From an uncultured Ignavibacteria bacterium (GTDB taxonomy: Bacteria; Bacteroidota; Ignavibacteria; Kapaibacteriales; UBA961), in contig CALMMI010000021.1 of the NCBI GenBank assembly GCA_937868245.1, forward strand, positions 1 through 5,674: a DNA stretch of 5,674 nucleotides, written 5' to 3'. The position numbers and the translations under genes were made by a program. The notes under the pieces were generated by a model that made no database searches, was not told the origin of the DNA, and saw only the letters and a program-made list of their open reading frames with translations. Within the stretch, counting starts at the first letter, position 1, and each line of letters starts with the position of its first letter. Of this stretch, positions 1 through 5,674 are shown in pieces.

Positions 1-458
1 GGTGCGGCGACCGTTGGGTCTCCCGTTTATGGGAGTTCTCACGATGGGAATCTCTTATTCTGCGTTTAACTGAAAAAGGGTACTTTCCTCTGTTGTTGGG
101 TGGTAAGCAGGAATACGAGAAGAATTTGGAATTGTCGCAAAAAACTGGTGCATATTGTCCCCCACCGAGAAAACTTCCAGAATTTACAGCCTTGATGAAC
201 CAGTGTGATATTGTTGTAACCGGTGTTACAATGGCGTTGCATCTCGGCATTGGGTTGAAAAAAAGAATTGTGGTCATTAATAATATCTTTAACCCTTACG
301 AATTCGAACTCTACGGACGTGGAGAAATTATTCAACCTGAACTTGAATGTAAGTGCTATTTCAAACAGACTTGCACAAATCCTGACTACAGTTGTATGGA
401 GCATCTGTCGGTAGAACATGTTCTGGCTGCAATTGAACGGCAAATACCTGCACTTTGA
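1..458 (+). CDS. GT9 (heptosyltransferase-type) glycosyltransferase, 3' part only
   Basis: The reading frame is open from the first full codon at base 3 to the TGA at 456-458, so the N-terminal part lies outside the window; 151 residues are visible. They look like the C-terminal nucleotide-sugar-binding half of a GT9 (ADP-heptose:LPS heptosyltransferase-like) enzyme. A strand reading FPLLLGG is followed by a short helix, then the stretch QCDIVVTGVTMALHLGIGLK (visible residues 67-86), which matches the family pattern of a 'D..vt.dt..mHla.al.k' loop contacting the donor sugar nucleotide. After it comes the usual strand and an FELYGRGEI segment. Such enzymes add sugars to lipopolysaccharide or surface glycans at the inner face of the cytoplasmic membrane. 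A cysteine cluster (C116, C118, C124, C131 of the visible part) precedes the last helix. An in-frame TTG at 93 is internal, because homology continues upstream of it. The family is fairly sure; the exact acceptor cannot be told. Confidence 0.8.
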   Translation, partial: CGDRWVSRLWEFSRWESLILRLTEKGYFPLLLGGKQEYEKNLELSQKTGAYCPPPRKLPEFTALMNQCDIVVTGVTMALHLGIGLKKRIVVINNIFNPYEFELYGRGEIIQPELECKCYFKQTCTNPDYSCMEHLSVEHVLAAIERQIPAL

Positions 459-485
459 TTTAACTTTTACACTGAACCGCCACTC

Positions 486-851
486 ATGCTTTTACCTACG
501 AACATATCACGACCTCTTCCCCATTTACTTGCAATAGAATGGAACGACGGATATAGTGCAACAATTCCCCTCGAGAAATTACGGGATGAATGTCCGTGCG
601 CTTTGTGTAAAGGTGAACAAATAATGGGGCAACCGATTTCGTTCGGAATAAAGATGTTTGCTCCGGGAATGAATGAACTTGAAAAACTTGTTCCAGTAGG
701 GAATTACGGAATTCAAGCATCATGGAAGGACGGGCATGATACAGGGATATATCCATGGCAATTACTTCGCCGGATAACAGAACAATACAATACAAAGGAT
801 AATCCTAATTCACAGATAGATACTTCACTTAACGGAACGACGAAAAAATAA
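486..851 (+). CDS. DUF971 domain protein (GBBH-like N-terminal zinc domain)
   Basis: This 121-residue protein is almost entirely one DUF971 domain. The hallmarks are an IEWNDG strand (17-22), LRDECPCALC (32-41) giving a C-x-C-x2-C motif (C36, C38, C41), GNYGI (72-76) and DGHDTGIYPW (82-91) with H84. In the related N-terminal domain of gamma-butyrobetaine hydroxylase, three cysteines and one histidine in this arrangement bind structural zinc, so a Zn(Cys3His) site is expected here. The same domain is found alone or fused to the C-terminus of Mrp/ApbC-type P-loop ATPases of iron-sulfur cluster handling, so a link to that process is possible but unproven. The last 20 or so residues are polar and probably disordered. 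The gene starts 27 bp after the glycosyltransferase stop, suggesting one transcript. No Shine-Dalgarno sequence is visible before the ATG, but domain homology begins close to it. The family is sure; its molecular role is unknown. Confidence 0.85.
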   Translation: MLLPTNISRPLPHLLAIEWNDGYSATIPLEKLRDECPCALCKGEQIMGQPISFGIKMFAPGMNELEKLVPVGNYGIQASWKDGHDTGIYPWQLLRRITEQYNTKDNPNSQIDTSLNGTTKK

Positions 852-888
852 AATTTACCTTAACTTTATGTACATATCAAATATGATA

Positions 889-918
889 GCAATTTTTTCA
901 TAAAATTGCAGCATTTTT
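889..918 (+). terminator. possible weak intrinsic terminator after the DUF971 gene
   Basis: A perfect 8-bp inverted repeat, GCAATTTT (889-896) and AAAATTGC (902-909) around a 5-base loop, lies 37 bases after the DUF971 stop. It is followed, four bases on, by a run of five T (914-918). Only two G-C pairs support the stem, so termination would be weak. The location between two co-directional genes, one of which has its own strong ribosome binding site, fits an operon boundary. Confidence 0.35.
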
Positions 919-981
919 GCAGTGAAATAACTTTAAAATATTTATTGTTTCTTAGCAGGTTATCTGCTTTTATTAATTTTC

Positions 982-986
982 AGGAG
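982..986 (+). promoter_or_regulatory. Shine-Dalgarno sequence of the FKBP gene
   Basis: AGGAG sits 10 bases before the ATG at 997. It fixes that start rather than the in-frame internal ATGs. It stands out because no comparable purine box precedes the DUF971, rpiA or lyase-like genes in this window. Confidence 0.6.
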
Positions 987-996
987 TTTAATTATT

Positions 997-1707
997 ATGA
1001 AATTCAGCGCAATTGCTGTTTTCTGCTTGTATGTAATAGCGATGCAAGCATGTTCGGAGGAAAAACCGAAAGAAGGAAAAACTACTATGCTAAAAACCCA
1101 AAAAGACAAAATAAGTTATAGTATTGGTGTGCAAATCGGAAAAAATCTCAGTGCAGGTAAATACGATATTGACCCGAAGGTTTTGTATGATGCGCTTAAC
1201 GATGCTTATACAAACGGTAAGCTTTTGATGACAGAAGAAGAAATTGGTCAAACTATGCAACAATGCCAAGCTGATATGGCAGCAAAGCAAGAAGCTGAAG
1301 CAAAAAAAGCAGGTGAGGCAGCACGTAAAAAAGGTGCAGAATTTCTTGCTGAAAACAAGAAAAAACCTGGAATTATTACAACTGCTAGTGGTCTCCAATA
1401 TCAAGTGTTAAAAGAAGGAACAGGTCCATCTCCTAAAGCTGATCAAACAATAGTGTGCCATTATACCGGAACGCTCTTAAATGGAACAAAATTTGACAGC
1501 TCTGTTGATAAAGGTCAGCCTATGGAAATTTCTCCTAATCGTCTTGTTCCAGGATTTTCAGAAGCACTTCAGCTCATGAAAGTTGGATCCAAATTGAAAA
1601 TATATATTCCTACAGATCTTGCTTATGGTGATCGTGGAGCACCAGGTGGTGTAATTGGTCCCGGTGAAACGATAGTATTTGAATTGGAACTTCTCGGAAT
1701 CAAGTAA
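997..1707 (+). CDS. FKBP-type peptidyl-prolyl cis-trans isomerase, Mip/FklB-like, probable lipoprotein
   Basis: This 236-residue protein has the two-part layout of Mip/FkpA/FklB isomerases. Residues 1-18 form a signal peptide ending MQAC, with C19 a likely lipidation site although the lipobox is imperfect. Residues 36-125 are the helical dimerisation domain (KISYSIGVQIG, then a long Ala/Lys/Glu-rich helix ending FLAENKKK). Residues 131-236 are the FKBP catalytic domain, from SGLQYQVLKEG to the terminal FELELLGIK. Counterparts of the FKBP12 pocket are visible: Y156 (HYTG), F166 and D167 (KFDSS), L183-V184 (RLVPGF), Y210 (AYGDRG) and F228. The usual pocket-floor Trp is Phe (F187). The enzyme should speed prolyl isomerisation and help folding of envelope proteins in the periplasm, probably anchored to a membrane. 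The gene appears monocistronic: a gap of 145 bases with a weak hairpin lies upstream, and a strong terminator follows. Confidence 0.92.
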   Translation: MKFSAIAVFCLYVIAMQACSEEKPKEGKTTMLKTQKDKISYSIGVQIGKNLSAGKYDIDPKVLYDALNDAYTNGKLLMTEEEIGQTMQQCQADMAAKQEAEAKKAGEAARKKGAEFLAENKKKPGIITTASGLQYQVLKEGTGPSPKADQTIVCHYTGTLLNGTKFDSSVDKGQPMEISPNRLVPGFSEALQLMKVGSKLKIYIPTDLAYGDRGAPGGVIGPGETIVFELELLGIK

Positions 1708-1730
1708 ACGAGATTTTCGTTTTATAATTT

Positions 1731-1764
1731 GAAAAGCCCAGTTGTTAGTACAACTGGGCTTTTC
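1731..1764. terminator. strong shared intrinsic terminator between convergent genes
   Basis: A perfect 15-bp inverted repeat (1731-1745 with 1750-1764, core AAGCCCAGTTGT) closes on a 4-base TAGT loop. The stem begins and ends with A/T runs and is followed on the + strand by CGTTTTTA. It begins 23 bases after the FKBP stop and lies 22 bases beyond the rpiA stop on the other strand. It probably ends transcription from the + strand efficiently and may also serve rpiA from the - strand, where the four T at the stem's 3' end provide a short U tract. Confidence 0.88.
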
Positions 1765-1786
1765 CGTTTTTATGAGTAGAGTGCAG

Positions 1787-2470
1787 CTACTTCCTAATAA
1801 ATCTGATTCCCTGATTCCCTGCAATAATTATTTCTTGAGCAATATTGATGAATAAACCATGCTCAACTACTCCTGCCCGAGATTTTAAAGCATTTGCGAT
1901 TGACTCAGGTGATTTCATCACACCAAAATTACAATCCATTATCAAATTGCTTTGATCCGTGAGGAAATTTGACCCGTCTTCTGTTTGCCTTACCGATACT
2001 TTTGCACCCAGTGATTCGATAAATCCAAATGTTGCACGCCATCCAAAATGCATTACTTCTACAGGGACTGCCCATTTCTCGCCCAAATATTCTGAATACT
2101 TAGTTTCATCAGCAATATAGATACATTTCTTGCTTGCTTGTGCCACTATTTTTTCACGAAGTAATGCTCCTCCCCCGCCCTTTATCATATTCATTGCAGA
2201 GTCGATTTCATCTGCACCATCGATGGTTATGTCGAGTATGTGATTGTCTTCTAATGTTGTGAGCGGGATTCCAAGTTCAGTTGCTTGTTGCTTGGTTTGC
2301 AATGAACATGGGATTCCAATTACATCGTGAAGTTTTCCTTCGTTCAAAAGTTGGGCAATTTTTCTTAGGGCAAATATTGCAGTGCTGCCATGCCCCAGTC
2401 CGACAATCATTCCGTTCGTAATAGAATCTACTGCTGCTTCTGCTGCAGCTTGTTTAAATTGGGTTATCAT
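1787..2470 (-). CDS. rpiA: ribose-5-phosphate isomerase A
   Basis: RpiA interconverts ribose 5-phosphate and ribulose 5-phosphate in the cytosolic non-oxidative pentose phosphate pathway. From the ATG at 2470 the protein has 227 residues, close to the family norm. An in-frame TTG at 2497 would add nine residues, but neither start has a ribosome binding site, and the ATG places the first helix (QFKQAAAEAAVD) as in E. coli RpiA, so I chose ATG. Numbered from that ATG, the phosphate-binding loop is GLGHGST (24-30). The catalytic stretch is DGADEID (84-90), with both active-site aspartates (D84, D87). KGGGGALLREK (97-107) carries the substrate-binding Lys (K97) and the general base Glu (E106). 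IADETK (119-124) and the C-terminal GVVEHGLF (200-207) are also conserved. In the loop a His stands where Thr or Ser is usual (GTGST in E. coli). The gene faces the FKBP gene and shares its terminator. Confidence 0.95.
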   Translation of the reverse strand: MITQFKQAAAEAAVDSITNGMIVGLGHGSTAIFALRKIAQLLNEGKLHDVIGIPCSLQTKQQATELGIPLTTLEDNHILDITIDGADEIDSAMNMIKGGGGALLREKIVAQASKKCIYIADETKYSEYLGEKWAVPVEVMHFGWRATFGFIESLGAKVSVRQTEDGSNFLTDQSNLIMDCNFGVMKSPESIANALKSRAGVVEHGLFINIAQEIIIAGNQGIRFIRK

Positions 2471-2600
2471 TCGTTGGTTGTATAAGAGAATATTCAATGA
2501 TTTACTATGCGAAATTACGTCAATAATTTGTGAAAATCATACACCGGATGCAGTATCCTGCGATGTTGCGTAACAATTTGAAATGAAAAAGTGAATTCGT
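2471..2600. other. intergenic region between the lyase-like gene and rpiA
   Basis: These 130 AT-rich bases separate the stop of the lyase-like gene from the rpiA start, both on the - strand. They should hold the rpiA promoter if rpiA is transcribed on its own. The only suggestive element is TTGACG (2518-2523, - strand), a near match to a -35 box, but no good -10 box follows at the right distance. No convincing terminator hairpin for the lyase-like gene is visible; the best is a 4-bp stem without a T tract. Confidence 0.4.
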
Positions 2601-2837
2601 TTATTGAATAACAACAACTTTCTGAGATGAAACTACGGATTCATGATCCATAAGCAGTAACTGATACATTCCGGTTGATAGTGTGTTAAGCGGTATGGTA
2701 ACAGTAGGTTCGTTGATTTCAAACAACAACTGCTCAACTCCTACCATGCTGACTAATCGTAAAGTATTGCCAGGTTTTGTCCCATCACAAAAAACTGTAA
2801 GTGTACTTGCAGTAGGATTAGGATATACTTTAACTAT
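2601..2837 (-). other. T9SS type A C-terminal sorting domain (Por secretion tail) of the lyase-like protein
   Basis: This segment encodes residues 826-903. The pattern is the standard one: a V-Y-P-N-P entry motif (829-833), alternating beta strands, a G-M-Y-Q-L turn (881-885) and a short hydrophobic Lys-Val-Val-Val end. In Bacteroidota and relatives such tails direct passage through the type IX machinery and are cut off at the cell surface. A Glu/Pro/Lys-containing linker (about 813-825) separates it from the catalytic part. Confidence 0.85.
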
Positions 2838-5312
2838 TCTTGGTTGAAAATTTTCAGGTTCTTCCTTAGCAGATAAAGTTTTTTTAGTAAGTCCCACTGT
2901 AATTTTTGAAGGTGCCGACAGTTTTAAAATAAGTGTATATACTCCTTTTATTATTTCAATTCCAAAAGAAGATATACTGTCTCCTGTTATTTCTGTTGCC
3001 GGAAACAAAGGATGTAAAACTATTTCACCTGCTTTTGAAGCATTTACAGTAAAGAGAGTATCATTGGTGTAATCAATAGCTAGATTCATTCTTGGCGTAG
3101 CTTTCATAATTACGCTACTGTCTGCCGATAGCTCTGTTCCTTCTCGCATAAATGCTGATACAATTCCTTCATTTGTAGGAGCAAACGACCAATAGCTGAG
3201 CCGGGCATCGGTTTTCAGGGTTTTTGTTTCTACTGTATTTGTTAACCACTCGATGGTAGTAGTATCTGATTGTGCAGCGAAGAAATCCCTGCGATTAGTA
3301 ACCGAGTCTGTAACAATTGAGGTTGCAAAATCCACTTCACTGCTCATTACATTACTTAGAGCAGTAGTTTTATCAATCGGTGCGATAAGTGAAAGTATAG
3401 CTGCTTTTTTTGCAGGTGAAGTTTTGCCAAGAAATACTGTATGTTTCCCGGTTGCATTATAAGCAGCCTCATGAACAGCAGAATCTGTTATAAAATTCAT
3501 TGGTGTTTGCCCGTTTGCATTTGGTGAGGCTACACCAACCATAAAATCAGGTGATTTGAAATATCCTACATTATTAGTGCTGCTCAATTGTTCATTCTTG
3601 CCACCCGAATGAAACTGCCACGTATATGAATGTTCATCATTTGAACTGATAAAATCCGAATTGATAAAATACGATTTACGGATAAAAAGAAACGAACGTG
3701 AAATATCTGTATTGAGATAGTTTGTACGTACTTCTCCATAGTGAAGTTTGGGCAGTCCCATAGCATTTTCGATGAAACCGTTTGCATCGTTTGGTTGTGC
3801 AGGCGAGCCAATCACAGGACCGTTTCCATCCACCAAAATTAAATTATGATTACTTGCATTACCAACTTCACTACGTCTTACATAACTTATATATCCTCCG
3901 TCTCGTGCAATCGGTTCACCACCTTTATAAAACATGAAACTGGAAACATCTGCTTGATTATGCCCTGCCCCGCTTGTCCGTGCCAAACCATTTGCTCCGC
4001 AAACGTGCATATAGATTGCGTTTGAATCTCGAGATGAGCGAAAAACTAAGTCTCCACTGTTCGGTAGAAAATTTAGGTAATCTTCCTTTAGTTCAATTCT
4101 AAGATTTGAGTATGCTGCAATATAATTAGCACGCATATCGACAGTTGAATTTAACTGGCTTGCATAGGTATTTGTGCCGGATGAATTTTGGTGAAGTCCT
4201 GTTGTATATGGTATTGTTACTAATTCAAGCTCCGGGAATGCAGTATTTACGTATGTATCGCCAACAGGCGGAAGCGTACCGTCCGGCAGTGTGATTTTAT
4301 AAATCCACTGCCAAAGTAGCTTATATTTATTATCCAGACGAGGATTTAAAATAGTTCTTTCTTCGTTGTTGAAAGTAGTTGTTATCGAAGTATCAAGGAG
4401 GAAATTACCCATTCCCAATATAAAAGGAATATCATTCAACATTGCATACCGCAAATAATATGGACCTTCGGCATAACCTGCAATAGTTGTAGAATCGGAT
4501 TGCCTTGCAGCGTCACGCCAGAAGATATTATCCATATTCCATAATGCAGCATTAATCCAGTTTATGGGTTGCTCATTTGGGTCGGTGCTTGTGGCATCAT
4601 TAAGTACAACGGCGGCAACTCCGAGTGCACCGCATGTCATCAAAGCATGATTGTTTTTTACGGTAGATAGAAACGTAAGTCCAAAAAAAGAACGGGTGGC
4701 TTCGCGGTATAAATTACTTGCATACTTCTGCAAATTAGTTTTAGCTGATGTAAGCAGTGAATCGGGAACATTTGCACCCTTGAGCAAATCATACGCAGAA
4801 AGGTAATCAATCATATCTTTCGATCTCCACTGCCAATCATCGTAATTACTTGGGTTTGTAATTGAAATTGCCGGAATGGTCGAATTAAGAGTGTTAAGCA
4901 GTAGTAGAACCCGTTTCTTAAGTGAATCGGCTTCGTAAGTAGAAAGAGTATCGGTTTTATTTTGAACCCATTTGTAGTTCATTAAGAGAACAAAAGCGGC
5001 ATTTTTTGCTATTCTTGCGCGTTCACGTCGGGCTGAACTTTCTGAATTATCGGCAGGGATTGGTGATAATGCACTCTGATATACACCTGAAATAAGATCG
5101 GAATGTCCTTTTGAAATATTTTCCTTCACATTAGAAATTTGGGATTTGTTAAGTAGTATTCGCGGATATGTTACGGAGGAATTAGCGGGTAGCCATGAAC
5201 CTGTTTGGGCGAAACAGCAGTTTTCAAAAGCAGTAAGTGTTATGATGAGAGAGAAAAAGTAAATAAAAGGATAGCTTGTTGTCTTTGAAAGGTAGATAGA
5301 AAATTTGTTCAT
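2601..5312 (-). CDS. secreted heparinase II/III-superfamily polysaccharide lyase-like protein with T9SS C-terminal sorting domain
   Basis: This 903-residue protein starts with a signal peptide (1-35; hydrophobic core about 14-27, cleavage likely after CCFA). Residues about 50-400 resemble the helical toroid of alginate-lyase/heparinase-type enzymes: SKDMIDYLSAYDLL (164-177), NNHALMTCGALGVAAVVL (220-237) with the Asn-His pair (N221, H222), and GYAEGPYYLRY (279-289) with candidate catalytic tyrosines. Residues about 418-650 match the heparinase II/III beta-sandwich: GHNQADVSSF (450-459), ARDGGYISY (469-477) and NHNLILVDG (488-496). These supply H451, D471 and H489 at catalytic or metal-site positions. 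A further beta-rich part follows to about 810. Residues 826-903 are a T9SS type A sorting domain (VKVYPNPTAS, then GMYQLLLM and a closing KVVVIQ), so the protein should be exported across the outer membrane and released or surface-anchored. It probably cleaves an acidic polysaccharide by beta-elimination; the substrate is unknown. No SusC/SusD, sulfatase or sugar-uptake gene is in view. It begins 29 bp after the upstream FliK-like gene and lacks a clear ribosome binding site. Confidence 0.85.
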   Translation of the reverse strand: MNKFSIYLSKTTSYPFIYFFSLIITLTAFENCCFAQTGSWLPANSSVTYPRILLNKSQISNVKENISKGHSDLISGVYQSALSPIPADNSESSARRERARIAKNAAFVLLMNYKWVQNKTDTLSTYEADSLKKRVLLLLNTLNSTIPAISITNPSNYDDWQWRSKDMIDYLSAYDLLKGANVPDSLLTSAKTNLQKYASNLYREATRSFFGLTFLSTVKNNHALMTCGALGVAAVVLNDATSTDPNEQPINWINAALWNMDNIFWRDAARQSDSTTIAGYAEGPYYLRYAMLNDIPFILGMGNFLLDTSITTTFNNEERTILNPRLDNKYKLLWQWIYKITLPDGTLPPVGDTYVNTAFPELELVTIPYTTGLHQNSSGTNTYASQLNSTVDMRANYIAAYSNLRIELKEDYLNFLPNSGDLVFRSSRDSNAIYMHVCGANGLARTSGAGHNQADVSSFMFYKGGEPIARDGGYISYVRRSEVGNASNHNLILVDGNGPVIGSPAQPNDANGFIENAMGLPKLHYGEVRTNYLNTDISRSFLFIRKSYFINSDFISSNDEHSYTWQFHSGGKNEQLSSTNNVGYFKSPDFMVGVASPNANGQTPMNFITDSAVHEAAYNATGKHTVFLGKTSPAKKAAILSLIAPIDKTTALSNVMSSEVDFATSIVTDSVTNRRDFFAAQSDTTTIEWLTNTVETKTLKTDARLSYWSFAPTNEGIVSAFMREGTELSADSSVIMKATPRMNLAIDYTNDTLFTVNASKAGEIVLHPLFPATEITGDSISSFGIEIIKGVYTLILKLSAPSKITVGLTKKTLSAKEEPENFQPRIVKVYPNPTASTLTVFCDGTKPGNTLRLVSMVGVEQLLFEINEPTVTIPLNTLSTGMYQLLLMDHESVVSSQKVVVIQ

Positions 5313-5341
5313 GGATAAAAGGATAATAACTAAAGTATAGT

Positions 5342-5674
5342 TTACGCTGTAACTGAAATAGTTGGAGGTGGTTCTACGGTTGAACTTTTTTGCGGTTTTT
5401 GTGTTGCAGTCAATCCGGTTATGGTGAATTGCTGAGATTCCAATGCCGTGCGTAAATGGGGGAAATTATCCATTAACCTCCGAACACTATCCAATTGATG
5501 GGCATGAAAGCCAACATTTAAACGCTTATCCAATTCAGCTCCTGCAACGGTAACTTCGCCCATTGTCTTTGTTTCCATTTTCAAAGAAAAATGGCGTAAG
5601 TGGTTGTTTGTCTTGTCGGCATTGTCGTACGTAAACTCAGCAACTTCGGGAGGGTTCTGATTTGGAACAGGAAA
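5342..5674 (-). CDS. C-terminal part of a FliK-like (flagellar hook-length control) protein, tentative
   Basis: The frame is open from the right edge of the window to the stop at 5342-5344, giving 110 visible residues; the true start lies beyond the window, and the internal TTG at 5584 and ATGs are not needed as starts. Visible residues 29-92 follow the pattern of the FliK C-terminal (Flg_hook) domain: a strand FSLKMETKTMGEVTV (29-43), a second strand RLNVGFHAH (51-59), then a helix with RRLMDNFPHLRTALESQ (65-81) and a closing strand FTITGLTA (83-90). The last 18 residues are a Pro/Thr/Ser-rich polar tail, as is common after this domain. If correct, the protein would set hook length and trigger the export switch of the flagellar secretion gate. 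The match rests on pattern only, with no diagnostic catalytic residue, so a different protein with the same small fold is possible. The lyase-like gene starts 29 bp downstream, so the two may share a transcript. Confidence 0.45.
   Translation of the reverse strand, partial: FPVPNQNPPEVAEFTYDNADKTNNHLRHFSLKMETKTMGEVTVAGAELDKRLNVGFHAHQLDSVRRLMDNFPHLRTALESQQFTITGLTATQKPQKSSTVEPPPTISVTA

Noticed and set aside
906..960. Two TTGCAG copies (906-911 and 917-922) and TAAAAT (934-939) as a promoter for the FKBP gene
   Set aside because: The spacings between the -35-like and -10-like boxes (22 and 11 bases) are wrong and the matches are partial; the AT-rich context makes such hits likely by chance. The first copy also overlaps the weak hairpin stem.
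1803..1821. Tandem 8-bp repeat CTGATTCC x2 at the end of rpiA
   Set aside because: It lies within the conserved coding end of rpiA and has only two copies, so it is probably coincidental codon similarity.
2471..2497. TTG start for rpiA giving nine extra residues
   Set aside because: There is no ribosome binding site before it, and the ATG at 2470 matches the usual start of the family.
2496..2523. TTGACG (- strand 2518-2523) as the -35 box of an rpiA promoter
   Set aside because: No -10-like sequence lies 16-18 bases downstream, and the neighbouring TAATTTCG is only an approximate match to the Bacteroidetes TAnnTTTG element with no partner upstream.
2541..2575. Short inverted repeats (GCAG/CTGC, GGAT/ATCC, TGTT/AACA) as a terminator after the lyase-like gene
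   Set aside because: Each stem is only four base pairs, they are mutually exclusive or unconnected, and no T tract follows on the - strand.
3584..3811. 75-residue open frame on the - strand inside the lyase-like gene
   Set aside because: It is out of frame with a well-supported domain-bearing gene, has Met/Ile/Arg-rich low-meaning composition and no recognisable motif.
5313..5341. TATACT in the 29-bp gap before the lyase-like gene as a -10 box
   Set aside because: No -35 partner is found at 16-18 bases, and the short gap suggests read-through from the upstream gene. A promoter cannot be excluded but is not supported.

Overview
The window is an ordinary chromosomal segment from a low-to-moderate GC (about 40% by eye) Gram-negative bacterium. 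It most likely belongs to the Bacteroidota/Chlorobiota/Ignavibacteriota (FCB) assemblage. The best lineage clue is the C-terminal type IX secretion (T9SS) sorting domain on the large secreted protein, which is largely confined to that group. A GT9 sugar transferase, a probable lipoprotein FKBP and a secreted signal-peptide protein all fit a cell with an outer membrane. If the right-edge gene is really a flagellar hook-length protein, an Ignavibacteria- or Kapabacteria-like lineage would fit better than classical Bacteroidia, but this is inference. I see no tRNA, rRNA, CRISPR array, insertion sequence or phage gene.

The left half is read on the + strand. It starts with the 3' end of a GT9 (heptosyltransferase-type) glycosyltransferase (1-458). 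Only 27 bp later comes a small DUF971 zinc-site protein (486-851), probably co-transcribed and followed by a weak AT-rich hairpin/T-tract. A separate gene (997-1707) with a clear AGGAG ribosome binding site encodes a Mip/FklB-type FKBP peptidyl-prolyl isomerase, probably an envelope lipoprotein. It ends at a strong 15-bp inverted repeat (1731-1764) that it shares with the convergent gene rpiA.

The right half is read on the - strand. From the right edge inward it holds the C-terminal part of an unnamed protein resembling the FliK hook-length-control C-terminal domain (5342-5674, cut by the window edge). After 29 bp comes a 903-residue secreted heparinase II/III-superfamily protein, probably a polysaccharide lyase, with a T9SS tail (2601-5312). 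After a further 130 bp comes ribose-5-phosphate isomerase A (rpiA, 1787-2470, ATG start preferred).

The genes do not form one pathway. They cover envelope glycan synthesis (GT9), envelope protein folding (FKBP), extracellular polysaccharide attack (the lyase-like protein), possible motility apparatus (FliK-like) and the pentose phosphate pathway (rpiA). I found no convincing undescribed system. The points worth a second look are the lyase-like protein with no SusCD-type partners in view, the possible FliK-like neighbour, and a few substitutions at usually conserved positions.
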